From JBIYSM02 sp044759095 (GTDB taxonomy: Bacteria > Bacillota > Bacilli > Brevibacillales > Brevibacillaceae), in assembly GCF_044759095.2 (NCBI RefSeq), contig NZ_JBIYSM020000016.1, forward strand, positions 1 through 64,000: a stretch of 64,000 nucleotides of DNA. Reading direction: 5' to 3'. The notes below the pieces were generated by a model. It had not been told where the DNA came from. It made no database searches and saw nothing but the letters and a program-made list of their open reading frames with translations. Positions 27,489 through 35,883 of this stretch are shown in pieces. Position numbers and translations under genes: made by a program. Each line of letters starts with the position of its first letter. Position 1 is the first letter of the stretch.

Positions 27489-28166
27489 CTACTTTTTTGT
27501 CTTAACTGAAGCCATTACCGCTTTAATTTCCTCTTTTACCGGTGATCCTTCTGGTGCTATGGACAAATATTTGTTCAAATAAACAACTCCGTCATCTTTC
27601 TTGTTAAGTTGTATGTAACTTAATCCGATAAAGCGGATTGCATCATAAAATTTAGGGTTACTTTCAATTGACTTCATCACTTGAATGCATTCACTGTAAT
27701 TCTTCTGAACGAAAAGTAACTGGCCCTTTTTAAATATTAGTTCGCTAAAATTAGGATCCTTTGCAAGACCTTCATTAATTGTTTTAAATGCATCATCGTA
27801 TTTACCCATTAGAATTTCCATAGAAGCAAGATTGTTATAGGCCTCTTTCAACGAAGGAGATTTGGCAATTGCATTCTTATAATGCATAAGTGCTTCGTCA
27901 TTTTTTTGCTGCTTTCTTGCAATATTGCCAAGATAATAATCAATAGCACCATTGTTTTCTTCCTTCATCAAAAGATCGGCTAATACTGTCTTAGCTTCGT
28001 CGTATTTGCCACCTTCAATTAGTTTTACAGTTTCTTTGAGTTTATTTTGTAGAATTTCGTCTGATTGTTGTGATTTCAATTGAGCAGACTGTTCTGTTGA
28101 ATTGGTATTACAAGCTGTAAGAAAGATAAGTGCTACTAATATATTGACATAGTATTTCATATTCAC
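27489..28166 (-). CDS. TPR lipoprotein
   Basis: A 225-residue protein starting at GTG 28166 (GGGAGG seven bases upstream). The lipobox LTAC ends at Cys19, after which comes a polar linker rich in Ser, Gln and Thr. Residues 45-215 hold about five TPR units (ALMHYKNAIAKSP, DAFKTINEGLAKDPN and similar). It should be anchored on the outer face of the membrane. It is 23 bases upstream of the ligase-like gene, so a scaffold role in glycan ligation is a reasonable inference. Confidence 0.8.
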   Translation of the reverse strand: MNMKYYVNILVALIFLTACNTNSTEQSAQLKSQQSDEILQNKLKETVKLIEGGKYDEAKTVLADLLMKEENNGAIDYYLGNIARKQQKNDEALMHYKNAIAKSPSLKEAYNNLASMEILMGKYDDAFKTINEGLAKDPNFSELIFKKGQLLFVQKNYSECIQVMKSIESNPKFYDAIRFIGLSYIQLNKKDDGVVYLNKYLSIAPEGSPVKEEIKAVMASVKTKK

Positions 28167-28284
28167 ATTACTTCCTCCCTAAATTTTTTAAAAAAATTCG
28201 TCATATCGCCATTTTAACATACACTCTATTAAAAATGGCATTTTCTTATGTTGAAAATATTTTATTGTACAAACAGTTCTTACA

Positions 28285-28314
28285 GTTATAAGTTAAAATT
28301 ATTTCTAATGTCAA
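28285..28314 (-). promoter_or_regulatory. Sigma-A promoter for the lipoprotein/ligase operon
   Basis: TTGACA (28309-28314), an 18-base spacer and TATAAC (28285-28290) on the minus strand, about 120 bases before the lipoprotein start. The region is very AT-rich. Confidence 0.6.
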
Positions 28315-28351
28315 TAGCATGTTTCATTTACTTTAGTAACAGATATAAAAA

Positions 28352-30126
28352 GGGGCTGTCCCATAAGTAGATTTTCTACGGAGGGTCAGCCTCTTTTTCT
28401 TCTAAATTTGTCCTGTATTTAAAAAATCAGTCGGGTAAGAAGGTTATTCCTACCCGACTTTTCTTTGTTTTTGGTCTATGGAAGCCTTCTTCATCAGATT
28501 ATGGGCAAGCGAAAGCCACCCGACCTCCAAACTTACTTTTGGTAAGCCGGGAAGCAGGAAACGACGGAAACCCCGGTTATTTTTGATTTGCCCAAATACA
28601 CTTTCTGGCTCGATCATGCGACGAACCGCCAACTGATACCCTTCTTCACTTCGTAGCTTTTCTCGTACCTGTTGTTTGAAACGTTGATACGGTAAGCTTA
28701 CTTTCACTTCCCGATTGCCTTTTGCTTTCGTACAAGATGGCTTCAGCGGACAACCTTCACAACTCAGACTTCGGTAATGCCGATGCCGGATTTCATACCC
28801 ACTTTCCGTCTTTTCCTTGCTCTCATAACAAAAGGTCAGTATTTGCCCAGCCGCACAAATCCAAACGTCCTCCGCCTCGTCATACTGCCAGTTGTCAATC
28901 TTGCCAATTTCGTTTTTCCAGGCTTTCTGCTTCTCTTTATGATAGGTGCTGTACTTTACCAATGCTTCCACTTGTTCACTTTCCAGGAAGGCATAGTTCT
29001 CTTCCCCGCCGTAGCCAGCATCGGCAATGATGGTGGAGGGAAGCTTGCCGAGAGATGCCTTGACTTTTTCCAAATGCGGTTTTAGGCAACGGGTATCTGT
29101 CGGTCTTTGGTGAAGACTGTAGCCCACAATAAACTGGTTTTCTGTCCCGATCTGCACGTTGTAGCCAGGCTTGAGTTGCCCGTTTTTCATGTGATCTTCT
29201 TTCATGCGCATAAAGGTAGCATCTGGATCGGTCTTGCTGAAGCTGTTCCGGTCTCCGAACGTTTCCAGCTGCTGTTCATACTTTTGGAGGCGTGGGAGAA
29301 AGTCTTTGCGGATTTGTTTCACTGCCTTTTTCAGCGGCTTGTCTTTCGGTTTTTCCTGTAGTTTCGCCTCCAGTTGCTCTACGACTTTCTCGACTTTTTC
29401 GGCTGTTACGATGCTTTCACATTCCGGAAGATCCTGAGTGCGATACTGCTTATCTTCTTCCTTCTCAAGTTCCTCGATCTTGGCAAATAGTTCTTTTACC
29501 TTCTCCTGCAACTTGGCGTGATGCTTGTCCACTGCTTTTTTCCAGACGAAGGTATACCGGTTGGCATTGGCCTCGATTTTTGTCCCGTCTAGGAAGTAGT
29601 GTTCCAGCTTGACGTAACCTTCTTGAGCCAGTAATTCCAGTACAGATGAAAATACGGTTTCCAATACATCCTTCATCCGCTCCGAGCGAAAGCGATTGAT
29701 GGTGCGAAAATCCGGGCGTTGTCTTCCTGCAATCCACATGAACATGATGTTTTCACGTAGAGCTTTGGCGATTTGACGGGAGGAGTAGATTTTCTGGGTG
29801 TAGGCATAGATGATGACCTTGGTCAGCATTTTCGGATGGTAACTGTCTCTTCCGCCACCGGGATATGCCGCAGCAAAAATCTCATCGTCTAACCGATTCG
29901 CCATATCATTGACGACTCGAACAGGATGATTTTGGGGGATGTCCTCTTCTAAATCCATTGGAAGGAATAGTTGATTCATGTTATATTCAATAAACAAAGA
30001 AACCCTCTCCTTTTGTAAGTGTTTGGTGGTACTTACATTTTACCAAAGGATGGTTTCTTTTTTGTTTTCTACATTGAAAAAAGGGGCGATCCCTCAGCCA
30101 TTTTTTATGGCTTATGGGACAGCCCC
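28352..30126 (-). mobile_element. IS1182-family insertion sequence
   Basis: The terminal inverted repeats GGGGCTGTCCCATAAG (28352-28367) and its complement (30111-30126) are identical over 16 bases and enclose one transposase gene. Inside each end lie further GC-rich inverted segments. I could not see a clear target-site duplication in the flanks (AT-rich on the left, CCTTAG on the right). The right end is only 26 bases from the stop of the S-layer gene at 30153. Confidence 0.9.
28450..29997 (-). CDS. IS1182-family transposase
   Basis: A 515-residue DDE transposase read from TTG 29997 (AAGGAGAGG upstream; an ATG at 29979 is an alternative). It has the N-terminal DUF772 region (MNQLFLPMDLEEDIP, HPKMLTKVIIYAYTQ, RPDFRTINRFR), the first Asp in YFLDGTKIEANANRYTF, a long coiled-coil insertion, the second Asp in IIADAGYGGEENY, a Cys cluster CEGCPLKPSC, and the Glu region EPESVFGQIKNNRGFRRF. 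All three catalytic acids are present, so the copy looks active. Confidence 0.95.
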   Translation of the reverse strand: MFIEYNMNQLFLPMDLEEDIPQNHPVRVVNDMANRLDDEIFAAAYPGGGRDSYHPKMLTKVIIYAYTQKIYSSRQIAKALRENIMFMWIAGRQRPDFRTINRFRSERMKDVLETVFSSVLELLAQEGYVKLEHYFLDGTKIEANANRYTFVWKKAVDKHHAKLQEKVKELFAKIEELEKEEDKQYRTQDLPECESIVTAEKVEKVVEQLEAKLQEKPKDKPLKKAVKQIRKDFLPRLQKYEQQLETFGDRNSFSKTDPDATFMRMKEDHMKNGQLKPGYNVQIGTENQFIVGYSLHQRPTDTRCLKPHLEKVKASLGKLPSTIIADAGYGGEENYAFLESEQVEALVKYSTYHKEKQKAWKNEIGKIDNWQYDEAEDVWICAAGQILTFCYESKEKTESGYEIRHRHYRSLSCEGCPLKPSCTKAKGNREVKVSLPYQRFKQQVREKLRSEEGYQLAVRRMIEPESVFGQIKNNRGFRRFLLPGLPKVSLEVGWLSLAHNLMKKASIDQKQRKVG

Positions 30127-30152
30127 CTTAGGCATTCACTTGTATTCAAATG

Positions 30153-32108
30153 TTATTGAGCGGACACTTGAATAGTTTTGGTACCAGTGAACTTATTGCC
30201 TTCAACGTCTGCAACTACAGTTTGGCCAGATTTAAATTTGATGTAATATACATCGTTAGCAGCGATTGTACCTACTGTAATTTCAAGTTGATTATTATTG
30301 CTAGTCAGATAGGTTGCATCCACAACAGTACCGTTAGCATTTGTAATAGTCAGTACTTGAGCAACTTCTTCAGCGGTATCTACATCAGCAATTACATCCA
30401 GGTTTTCACTGAAAGTCAGTGCGATTGTTGTACCACCAACTGCAGCAGTAGCAGCATCTGCATAGAGAGGAGCAGCCTCATCTGTAGAGTTAGCACTAGT
30501 TGCCAAGTCAGTAGCAGCTGCAAAAGTTCTCTCGTTGTTAGCAGCGTCTTTTACTTTGCCATCGATGTTAAGCACTGCAACTGCTTCTGTTCCGTATACA
30601 CCAGTAGATGCGGTAGGAGTTAGCGTTACAGTGTCTCCACTAACAGTACCTTTGGATGCAACACCGTCAACAGAGAATGTAGTAGCTGCATCAACAGTTA
30701 CATTTTCATTGAACTTTACTTTTACAGTCTTGTTGTCGAGCTTCGTAATGCTGGAGACAAGTGGAGCAACCTTGTCAACCGCTGTGAAGGTCTTGTTAAC
30801 AGCAGTTGTTAAGTCAATCGCGTTTCCAGAAGCATCAGTTGCATCGGATGCGGAAATACGAACTGTGTAAGTTTGACCAGCTTTCAACTCAAAAGTGTCT
30901 GGTACAGTCACTTGTACTGTATCTTGACCGTTAACAGCAGCTACGATAGTTGCCGCTTGGCTAGAGAAGTCGGCAGCAAAGACTGTAACAGTAATTGTAG
31001 ACGCGTTAACTTTTTCGCTGAATTTGATGTTGAGAACTTGATCGTCAGCATCAGTTTCTTCAGTATCTTGGCTTACTGATACAATCGTTGGTTTAACAGT
31101 GTCCGCAACTGCAGTCAAGCTAGCAGTAGCATCCGCAGCGATCAACTTGCCAAAACCGTTTTGAACATCGTCTGGAAGAGCGATTGTGTATGCTTTGCCA
31201 GCTGTCAAAGCTGGGAACGTAACACGAACAGTTTTTCCATCTGCTAATACGTTTGCACTAGTAGCTACTTTGTCTGTTTCGCCTTCTGTTTTAGCAACAT
31301 AGCCAGCAACAGTACCAGCATTAACTGTTTGTGTGAATGTAATGTCAACAGTGCTGCTTCCACCTGCAGTACCAACCAAAGATACACCAGCAACTGCTGG
31401 AGCTACGTCAGCAATTGTAATTTCCTTAGTTGTTTGTGGCAGGATAACATCCAAGTCTTCAGCAAGACGAATGTTAGAAACATAGAGGTTAAACTTAGTG
31501 TTCGGAGCAAAAGTTCCTGCAGGGTATACCAAAGTTACTTTCTTTTTGTCAGCATCCAAAGTCGCGCTAACAATATTTACTGGAGCTTGTGGTGGAGTTA
31601 CTTGTTTAGACAATACATAGTTTGCAAGCGTTTCAGCAGAAGCTTCATCAACTTCTTGAGAGAAAGTAACTTCAACAGTCGTAGCGTCAATAGCACTTAC
31701 ACTTTCAATCGCCAGCTCGCCTGGAGCACCCAGATCTGGATCTTGCTCAGGGTGAATCGCTGTACCAGTTGTGCCATCTGTATTCACTGGAGCGTAGCCA
31801 TCTGTCTCGAAGTCAGCGGCAGTTACGTTTTCCAGTACGTCCTCGATTTTGTCAGCCATAAAGATCTCTTCGAGGTTAGCGGCTTTACCATCAGCACCTA
31901 CAAAGAGGACTTTATTCAGACCAACATTGAGAATTTCATCCAGAGCGTTATCAAAGTTTGCGTCAGCGAGGAAAGCATTAACGGAATAATACTTGTCTAC
32001 GTTACCGCCGATGTAAAGACCAGCGCCTGGCGCTGCAAAAGCGGAAGTTGCCATGCTAGCTACAACTGCTGTAGACAGTACAGAAAGAACCAACTTCTTA
32101 TTTTTCAC
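30153..32108 (-). CDS. S-layer outer wall protein (OWP-like)
   Basis: A 651-residue secreted protein beginning at GTG 32108 with GGAGGGG six bases upstream. The signal peptide (KNKKLVLSVLSTAVVASM, cleavage near AFA-AP) and the segment APGAGLYIGGNVDKYYS resemble the B. brevis outer wall protein. The rest is a chain of Ig-like/Big_5-type beta domains (repeated VTFSQ, NIKFSEKVNAS, LTFSENLD motifs). No SLH domain is present, in line with OWP binding to the middle wall protein rather than the wall. It is shorter than the roughly 1000-residue B. brevis 47 OWP. Codon use looks highly optimised. Confidence 0.85.
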   Translation of the reverse strand: MKNKKLVLSVLSTAVVASMATSAFAAPGAGLYIGGNVDKYYSVNAFLADANFDNALDEILNVGLNKVLFVGADGKAANLEEIFMADKIEDVLENVTAADFETDGYAPVNTDGTTGTAIHPEQDPDLGAPGELAIESVSAIDATTVEVTFSQEVDEASAETLANYVLSKQVTPPQAPVNIVSATLDADKKKVTLVYPAGTFAPNTKFNLYVSNIRLAEDLDVILPQTTKEITIADVAPAVAGVSLVGTAGGSSTVDITFTQTVNAGTVAGYVAKTEGETDKVATSANVLADGKTVRVTFPALTAGKAYTIALPDDVQNGFGKLIAADATASLTAVADTVKPTIVSVSQDTEETDADDQVLNIKFSEKVNASTITVTVFAADFSSQAATIVAAVNGQDTVQVTVPDTFELKAGQTYTVRISASDATDASGNAIDLTTAVNKTFTAVDKVAPLVSSITKLDNKTVKVKFNENVTVDAATTFSVDGVASKGTVSGDTVTLTPTASTGVYGTEAVAVLNIDGKVKDAANNERTFAAATDLATSANSTDEAAPLYADAATAAVGGTTIALTFSENLDVIADVDTAEEVAQVLTITNANGTVVDATYLTSNNNQLEITVGTIAANDVYYIKFKSGQTVVADVEGNKFTGTKTIQVSAQ

Positions 32109-32228
32109 GTACTACCCCTCCAGATACTGATAGGAATTTTTATGGAAGAGACACACTGTTATGTCTTGTCTTGTTGATGTATCTCTTCTGATCTTTTTCA
32201 TGAGTCGTCGACTGGAAGCTGGTAATTT

Positions 32229-32258
32229 GGGGGAACAGAGAGCTGCCTCCCTGTCCCC
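32229..32258. repeat. Strong hairpin between the two S-layer genes
   Basis: On the minus strand GGGGACAG-GAG pairs with CTC-CTGT-CCCC around GCAG, with single-base bulges. There is no T-run. It lies between the middle-wall stop and the outer-wall start and could stabilise or process the mRNA or attenuate readthrough. Confidence 0.55.
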
Positions 32259-32300
32259 GTATCATCATAACCAAGTCAACCGTTTACTGCTTGAAGAGAA

Positions 32301-35300
32301 TTACTTCGTGAAAGTTCCAGTGAAAGGACCTTCGGTATCGTCACCTTTGCTTGCTTCGATGGTGAAGTTAGCAACACCGACTTTGCCAACTACAGAAACA
32401 GTGAAGGTTCCGTTTGCAGCAACAGTAGCTGTTGCAGAACGACCATCTACAGTCAGTGTTACAGTTGCACCGGCTTCACCTTGACCAGTTACAGTGTACT
32501 GGGACAGCATGCCTGGCAGTTTTTCAACTTCTGTAGCAGTGAAGGAATCCTCATCGATCAGATCTACTGGCTCGTCGGACGGCTCATCGGATGGATCTTC
32601 GACTGTGATACCTTCATCGGATTGAGCCAGGAACGCCAGAGCGTTGTCTTCGAGTTCTTCTTCCTCAACAGTATCTTCGTCAGATACTACGAGTACAAAG
32701 TCGAAACGTTGGGAATCGTCATCGGTTTCAACCAGAACTACGTAGTCGCCTTCTTGTACGCCATCGAGAATTTCGAAGTCGTCGTTTACGAATACAGTGT
32801 TCGCGTCAGTCAGGTACTCGTAGGTTTCATCTTCTGTTTTGAAGGTGATCTTACGGCCATCTACATCGTCAACGCGAGCTACAGTCAGGCGATCCAGTTC
32901 AGCTTCTTCCAGCTCATCTGCATCGGTGTTGTCGATTGCCAGTTCAGCGAAACCTTCCAGTTCATCCTCACCGGAACCTTCAACGATCTTCACAACGTCG
33001 TCGATGATGACTTCGTTGTCGCTGTTGAGGGAGAACTTGATGAAGTCAAAACGGTTTACATCGCCAAACAGATCGTCAGCATCGCCGTCGAGTTTGTACG
33101 TTTTCTCTTCGAACTTGCCGTCAACTTTGGTCAATACAGTAATGTCGTCGTCGCCGGCACGGCCAAAGGATTTCACATAACCGTATTGCGTGTTGCTTTC
33201 GATACCGTCGCCTTCTACTACGAAGATGGTGTCTACTTCGTTGTCATCGACGAGGTAGTATACAGTCAGATCTTCGTCGTCAGCAACGCTCTTGAACTTC
33301 GCGATGTCAGCATCTTTCAGTTCAACACGTTTGCCATCCGTGATCTCGCCAGTCATATCGAATACAACGGTGTCATCCGTTACATCGAATGTTTTCTTCT
33401 TGCCGTCGATGGTTACGTTCAGAGTGTCGCCATCTTCGTCAGCTGCTTTCTCCCAAGCGTCGCCTTCCAGCATTTGGAGGCCGGTTGTGTCGAGGATTTG
33501 AACTTTCTCAGCTTCGCCTTTGGAGTCAAGCGTTACTTCCAGCAGCAGAAGTTCGTCCTGATCTTTGCTTGGCACGAACAGTGCTTCCACTTCGTCGTCA
33601 GTCAGCTTGTTGCCGTCTGCGTCCTTGATGTCTTCCGCTTCAATGGAAATGTTCACTTTGCTGTCCTTTTCGGAGTATACAGTGAAATTCCACTTGTCGT
33701 CCTTGCTGTCGTACACCGCTTGTTTGGTGAGGATCGCTTTGAATTTACGATCGTTCACATTGTCTTTGGTTACGATGTGACGGATACGGCCATCTGGAGC
33801 GAGGAAGAGTGTTACTTCTACGCCATCCAGGTCACGCAGCTCGTCGTTGGTAATTTTTGCAACGTCTTTGTTTGCGTTCTCGGAGTAGGAAGCGGAACGT
33901 ACACGGTAAGTCTTGTCACCGATCTTCAGACGGTTGTCGCCGGAGTTGCGGATTTCGACTTTGTCTACTTTGCCTTCTACTACGTTGCGGGTAACGAATA
34001 CCAGCGGCTTGTTTTTGTTGCCGTCAGCATAGTATACAGTGTATACGTCATTTTCTTTCAGGTCTGCCAGTTTCGCAGGTTGACCGTTGATGAATACCAG
34101 GAAGTCTTCGCCTTCTTCCTTGTCTTTCAGATCGAAGGAGCCGCCTTCCAGGTTGGTGATTTTCTTCTTGTCAGCGTCTACTTTCTCGATCACTTCGGAA
34201 CCGTATTTAACGCCAGCCACTGCTTGGTCAACAGTAACGTCGTCAATTACGTGGATGTATGAGATTTCGCCTTCGTCGTTGAGAACGACTTTAGCAGCGA
34301 AGGTACCGTTGCCGTCCATGATGGCGCTCAGGCCTTTAGCAGCATTCTCGCCAGTGCCAAAGCGTTTGAAGTTGTAGGAAACAGCAACATTTTCAGAGAA
34401 GCTGTATGTTTTTTCGTTGTCGAGGAGCAGTTCCAGCTTGGCGATGTCGGACTTGCTGTCTACTTTGTCGCCGTTGCTTTGAACTTTCTCATCGTAGTAC
34501 CAGGTGTCCACACGACCGTTGATTACTTCTTCGTCTTCGGAACCTTCCATCCATACGATGGTTTTTTCCTTGCCGTCTTTTACCCACACTTGTACGTGCT
34601 GACCAGCGAAGTTGTTCGGGTTGATGCCGTCAGCCACTTTGTAAGTGGAGGTGCCCAGACCAGCTGCACGGCCGTCGAGAGTTACTTCGTTGGCATCCAG
34701 TGTGCCCAGACCTACCACTGGTACGTTGGTTACGAATGGCAGATCTTCAGCTTCGTTGTCGTCGCTGTTTGCCCATTCCATGTCGCGAACCGTTACATCG
34801 AGGTACTCAGTCAGCAGGGTTTGACCATCGCGGACTTCGAAGCGGATGTCCGTACCGTACTCAACTTGTTTCATCAGGTCAACGCGAAGAGCGTTGTCAA
34901 GCATTTTGAATACATCGCCGCGAGTCGCTGCGTTGTTCGGAGTGTTGATGGATTTCGCAATACCCAGCTCGGAAGCTTTTGCGATGTAGTTGTTTGGCCA
35001 TACGCCTTTAACGGAAGGCTCATAGCCCAGTGCGCGGATGATCATGGCAACCGCTTCCGCGTAAGTCACTTGAGCTTGCGGTTTGAAGGATTTGTCCGGG
35101 AAACCTTTTACGATTTCTTGACCGGAAGCGACGTTAACGAAACCAGCGAACCAGTCGGAGGTTTTTACGTCAGTGAAGTTGGATTGGAATTGAGCCAGTT
35201 TCGCACCTTGCTCAAGTCCGCGAGCGCGTACTACGAGAGTAGCGAACTCAGCACGAGTGATGGTGCGGTCTACGCCGAAGTCGCCGTTGCCGTAACCGGA

Positions 35301-35447
35301 AACCAGACCAAGAGCGTTCAGACGTTTTACGGTCAATTCCAGAGCTGGATCCATTTTAGGAGCCGCTGCTTCTTCTGCACCTACTACCATAGGAGCAACA
35401 GTAAGTGCCAGTGCACTTGCCAATACGCTGTTAACAACCTTTTTCAT
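32301..35447 (-). CDS. S-layer middle wall protein with SLH domains (MWP/HWP-like)
   Basis: The main start is ATG 35447, giving 1048 residues. The signal peptide KKVVNSVLASALALTVAPM and the three N-terminal SLH domains (about 30-190; RTITRAEFATLVVRARGLE, DWFAGFVNVASGQEIVKGF, NAATRGDVFKMLDNALRVD) match Brevibacillus middle/hexagonal wall proteins. The acidic C-terminal 850 residues form the lattice. SLH domains bind pyruvylated secondary wall polymer. A second, in-frame TTG start with a consensus ribosome site lies 31 codons upstream (35540). It heads the operon with the OWP-like gene. Confidence 0.93.
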   Translation of the reverse strand: MKKVVNSVLASALALTVAPMVVGAEEAAAPKMDPALELTVKRLNALGLVSGYGNGDFGVDRTITRAEFATLVVRARGLEQGAKLAQFQSNFTDVKTSDWFAGFVNVASGQEIVKGFPDKSFKPQAQVTYAEAVAMIIRALGYEPSVKGVWPNNYIAKASELGIAKSINTPNNAATRGDVFKMLDNALRVDLMKQVEYGTDIRFEVRDGQTLLTEYLDVTVRDMEWANSDDNEAEDLPFVTNVPVVGLGTLDANEVTLDGRAAGLGTSTYKVADGINPNNFAGQHVQVWVKDGKEKTIVWMEGSEDEEVINGRVDTWYYDEKVQSNGDKVDSKSDIAKLELLLDNEKTYSFSENVAVSYNFKRFGTGENAAKGLSAIMDGNGTFAAKVVLNDEGEISYIHVIDDVTVDQAVAGVKYGSEVIEKVDADKKKITNLEGGSFDLKDKEEGEDFLVFINGQPAKLADLKENDVYTVYYADGNKNKPLVFVTRNVVEGKVDKVEIRNSGDNRLKIGDKTYRVRSASYSENANKDVAKITNDELRDLDGVEVTLFLAPDGRIRHIVTKDNVNDRKFKAILTKQAVYDSKDDKWNFTVYSEKDSKVNISIEAEDIKDADGNKLTDDEVEALFVPSKDQDELLLLEVTLDSKGEAEKVQILDTTGLQMLEGDAWEKAADEDGDTLNVTIDGKKKTFDVTDDTVVFDMTGEITDGKRVELKDADIAKFKSVADDEDLTVYYLVDDNEVDTIFVVEGDGIESNTQYGYVKSFGRAGDDDITVLTKVDGKFEEKTYKLDGDADDLFGDVNRFDFIKFSLNSDNEVIIDDVVKIVEGSGEDELEGFAELAIDNTDADELEEAELDRLTVARVDDVDGRKITFKTEDETYEYLTDANTVFVNDDFEILDGVQEGDYVVLVETDDDSQRFDFVLVVSDEDTVEEEELEDNALAFLAQSDEGITVEDPSDEPSDEPVDLIDEDSFTATEVEKLPGMLSQYTVTGQGEAGATVTLTVDGRSATATVAANGTFTVSVVGKVGVANFTIEASKGDDTEGPFTGTFTK

Positions 35448-35560
35448 AACCTTAGGTTCTCCTCCTCTAGAATAAACGGATTGTTCTTGGGGAATAATGG
35501 TTTTGGATGTATCTTTCTTTTTAGAGCCCGAATCCTGCAAGCGCGTTTCACCTCCTTTCG
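35445..35560 (-). promoter_or_regulatory. Tandem translation starts of the S-layer gene
   Basis: On the minus strand AAAGGAGGTGA precedes TTG 35540 by eight bases, and a second site GAGGAGGAGA precedes ATG 35447. Both starts are in the same frame and 31 codons apart, so the upstream start would give a 54-residue instead of a 23-residue signal peptide. Two tandem initiation sites of this kind are known for the B. brevis 47 cwp operon. Confidence 0.75.
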
Positions 35561-35629
35561 CAGGACCGAATTTTTGAAATGTTAGGAATTCTCTACTATA
35601 TTCTGTATTGTGTAAATGCAACATCTAGT

Positions 35630-35658
35630 AGTGTATCACAGTTGCTAGATTTCGTGAA
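35630..35658 (-). promoter_or_regulatory. Candidate proximal S-layer promoter
   Basis: TTCACG (35653-35658), a 17-base spacer and TACACT (35630-35635) on the minus strand, about 90 bases before the TTG start. Weaker than the distal pair. Confidence 0.4.
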
Positions 35659-35781
35659 TCTTTTTTACACAATTCCCCGTATTTCGTGTGACATTCTATT
35701 AAACGCTTCACTCAGGAAAAAGTTGCGGTGCCTCCGAAAAAGATTTAAAAATTTTTGCCGTGGGTTTTTATGTATTCATCG

Positions 35782-35799
35782 GGGTGATGAATATCACCC
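35782..35799. promoter_or_regulatory. 7-bp palindrome in the S-layer leader
   Basis: GGGTGAT (35782-35788) and ATCACCC (35793-35799) are exact complements with a 4-base loop, just downstream of the distal -10 boxes. It may be an operator or an mRNA leader hairpin. Confidence 0.5.
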
Positions 35800-35808
35800 A
35801 CAACTCGT

Positions 35809-35863
35809 ATTATAGGGGACGTTTGGCAATCTGTCATTATAGAACCTTTTTCCAGCAAAGCAA
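35809..35863 (-). promoter_or_regulatory. Overlapping distal S-layer promoters
   Basis: Two sigma-A-like promoters on the minus strand share bases: TTGCTT (35858-35863)-16-TATAAT (35836-35841), and TGACAG (35831-35836)-16-TATAAT (35809-35814). They would give a leader of about 260-300 bases. The 344-base stretch 35541-35883 otherwise has no gene. Several tandem promoters are a known trait of Brevibacillus cell-wall-protein operons. Confidence 0.65.
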
Positions 35864-35883
35864 CAGGCCATGCAGTTCCTTAC

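Noticed and set aside
32481..34262. 593-codon plus-strand open frame
   Set aside because: It is antisense to the S-layer gene. Strong codon bias in such genes leaves the reverse strand free of stops; the product is composition-biased with no domain.
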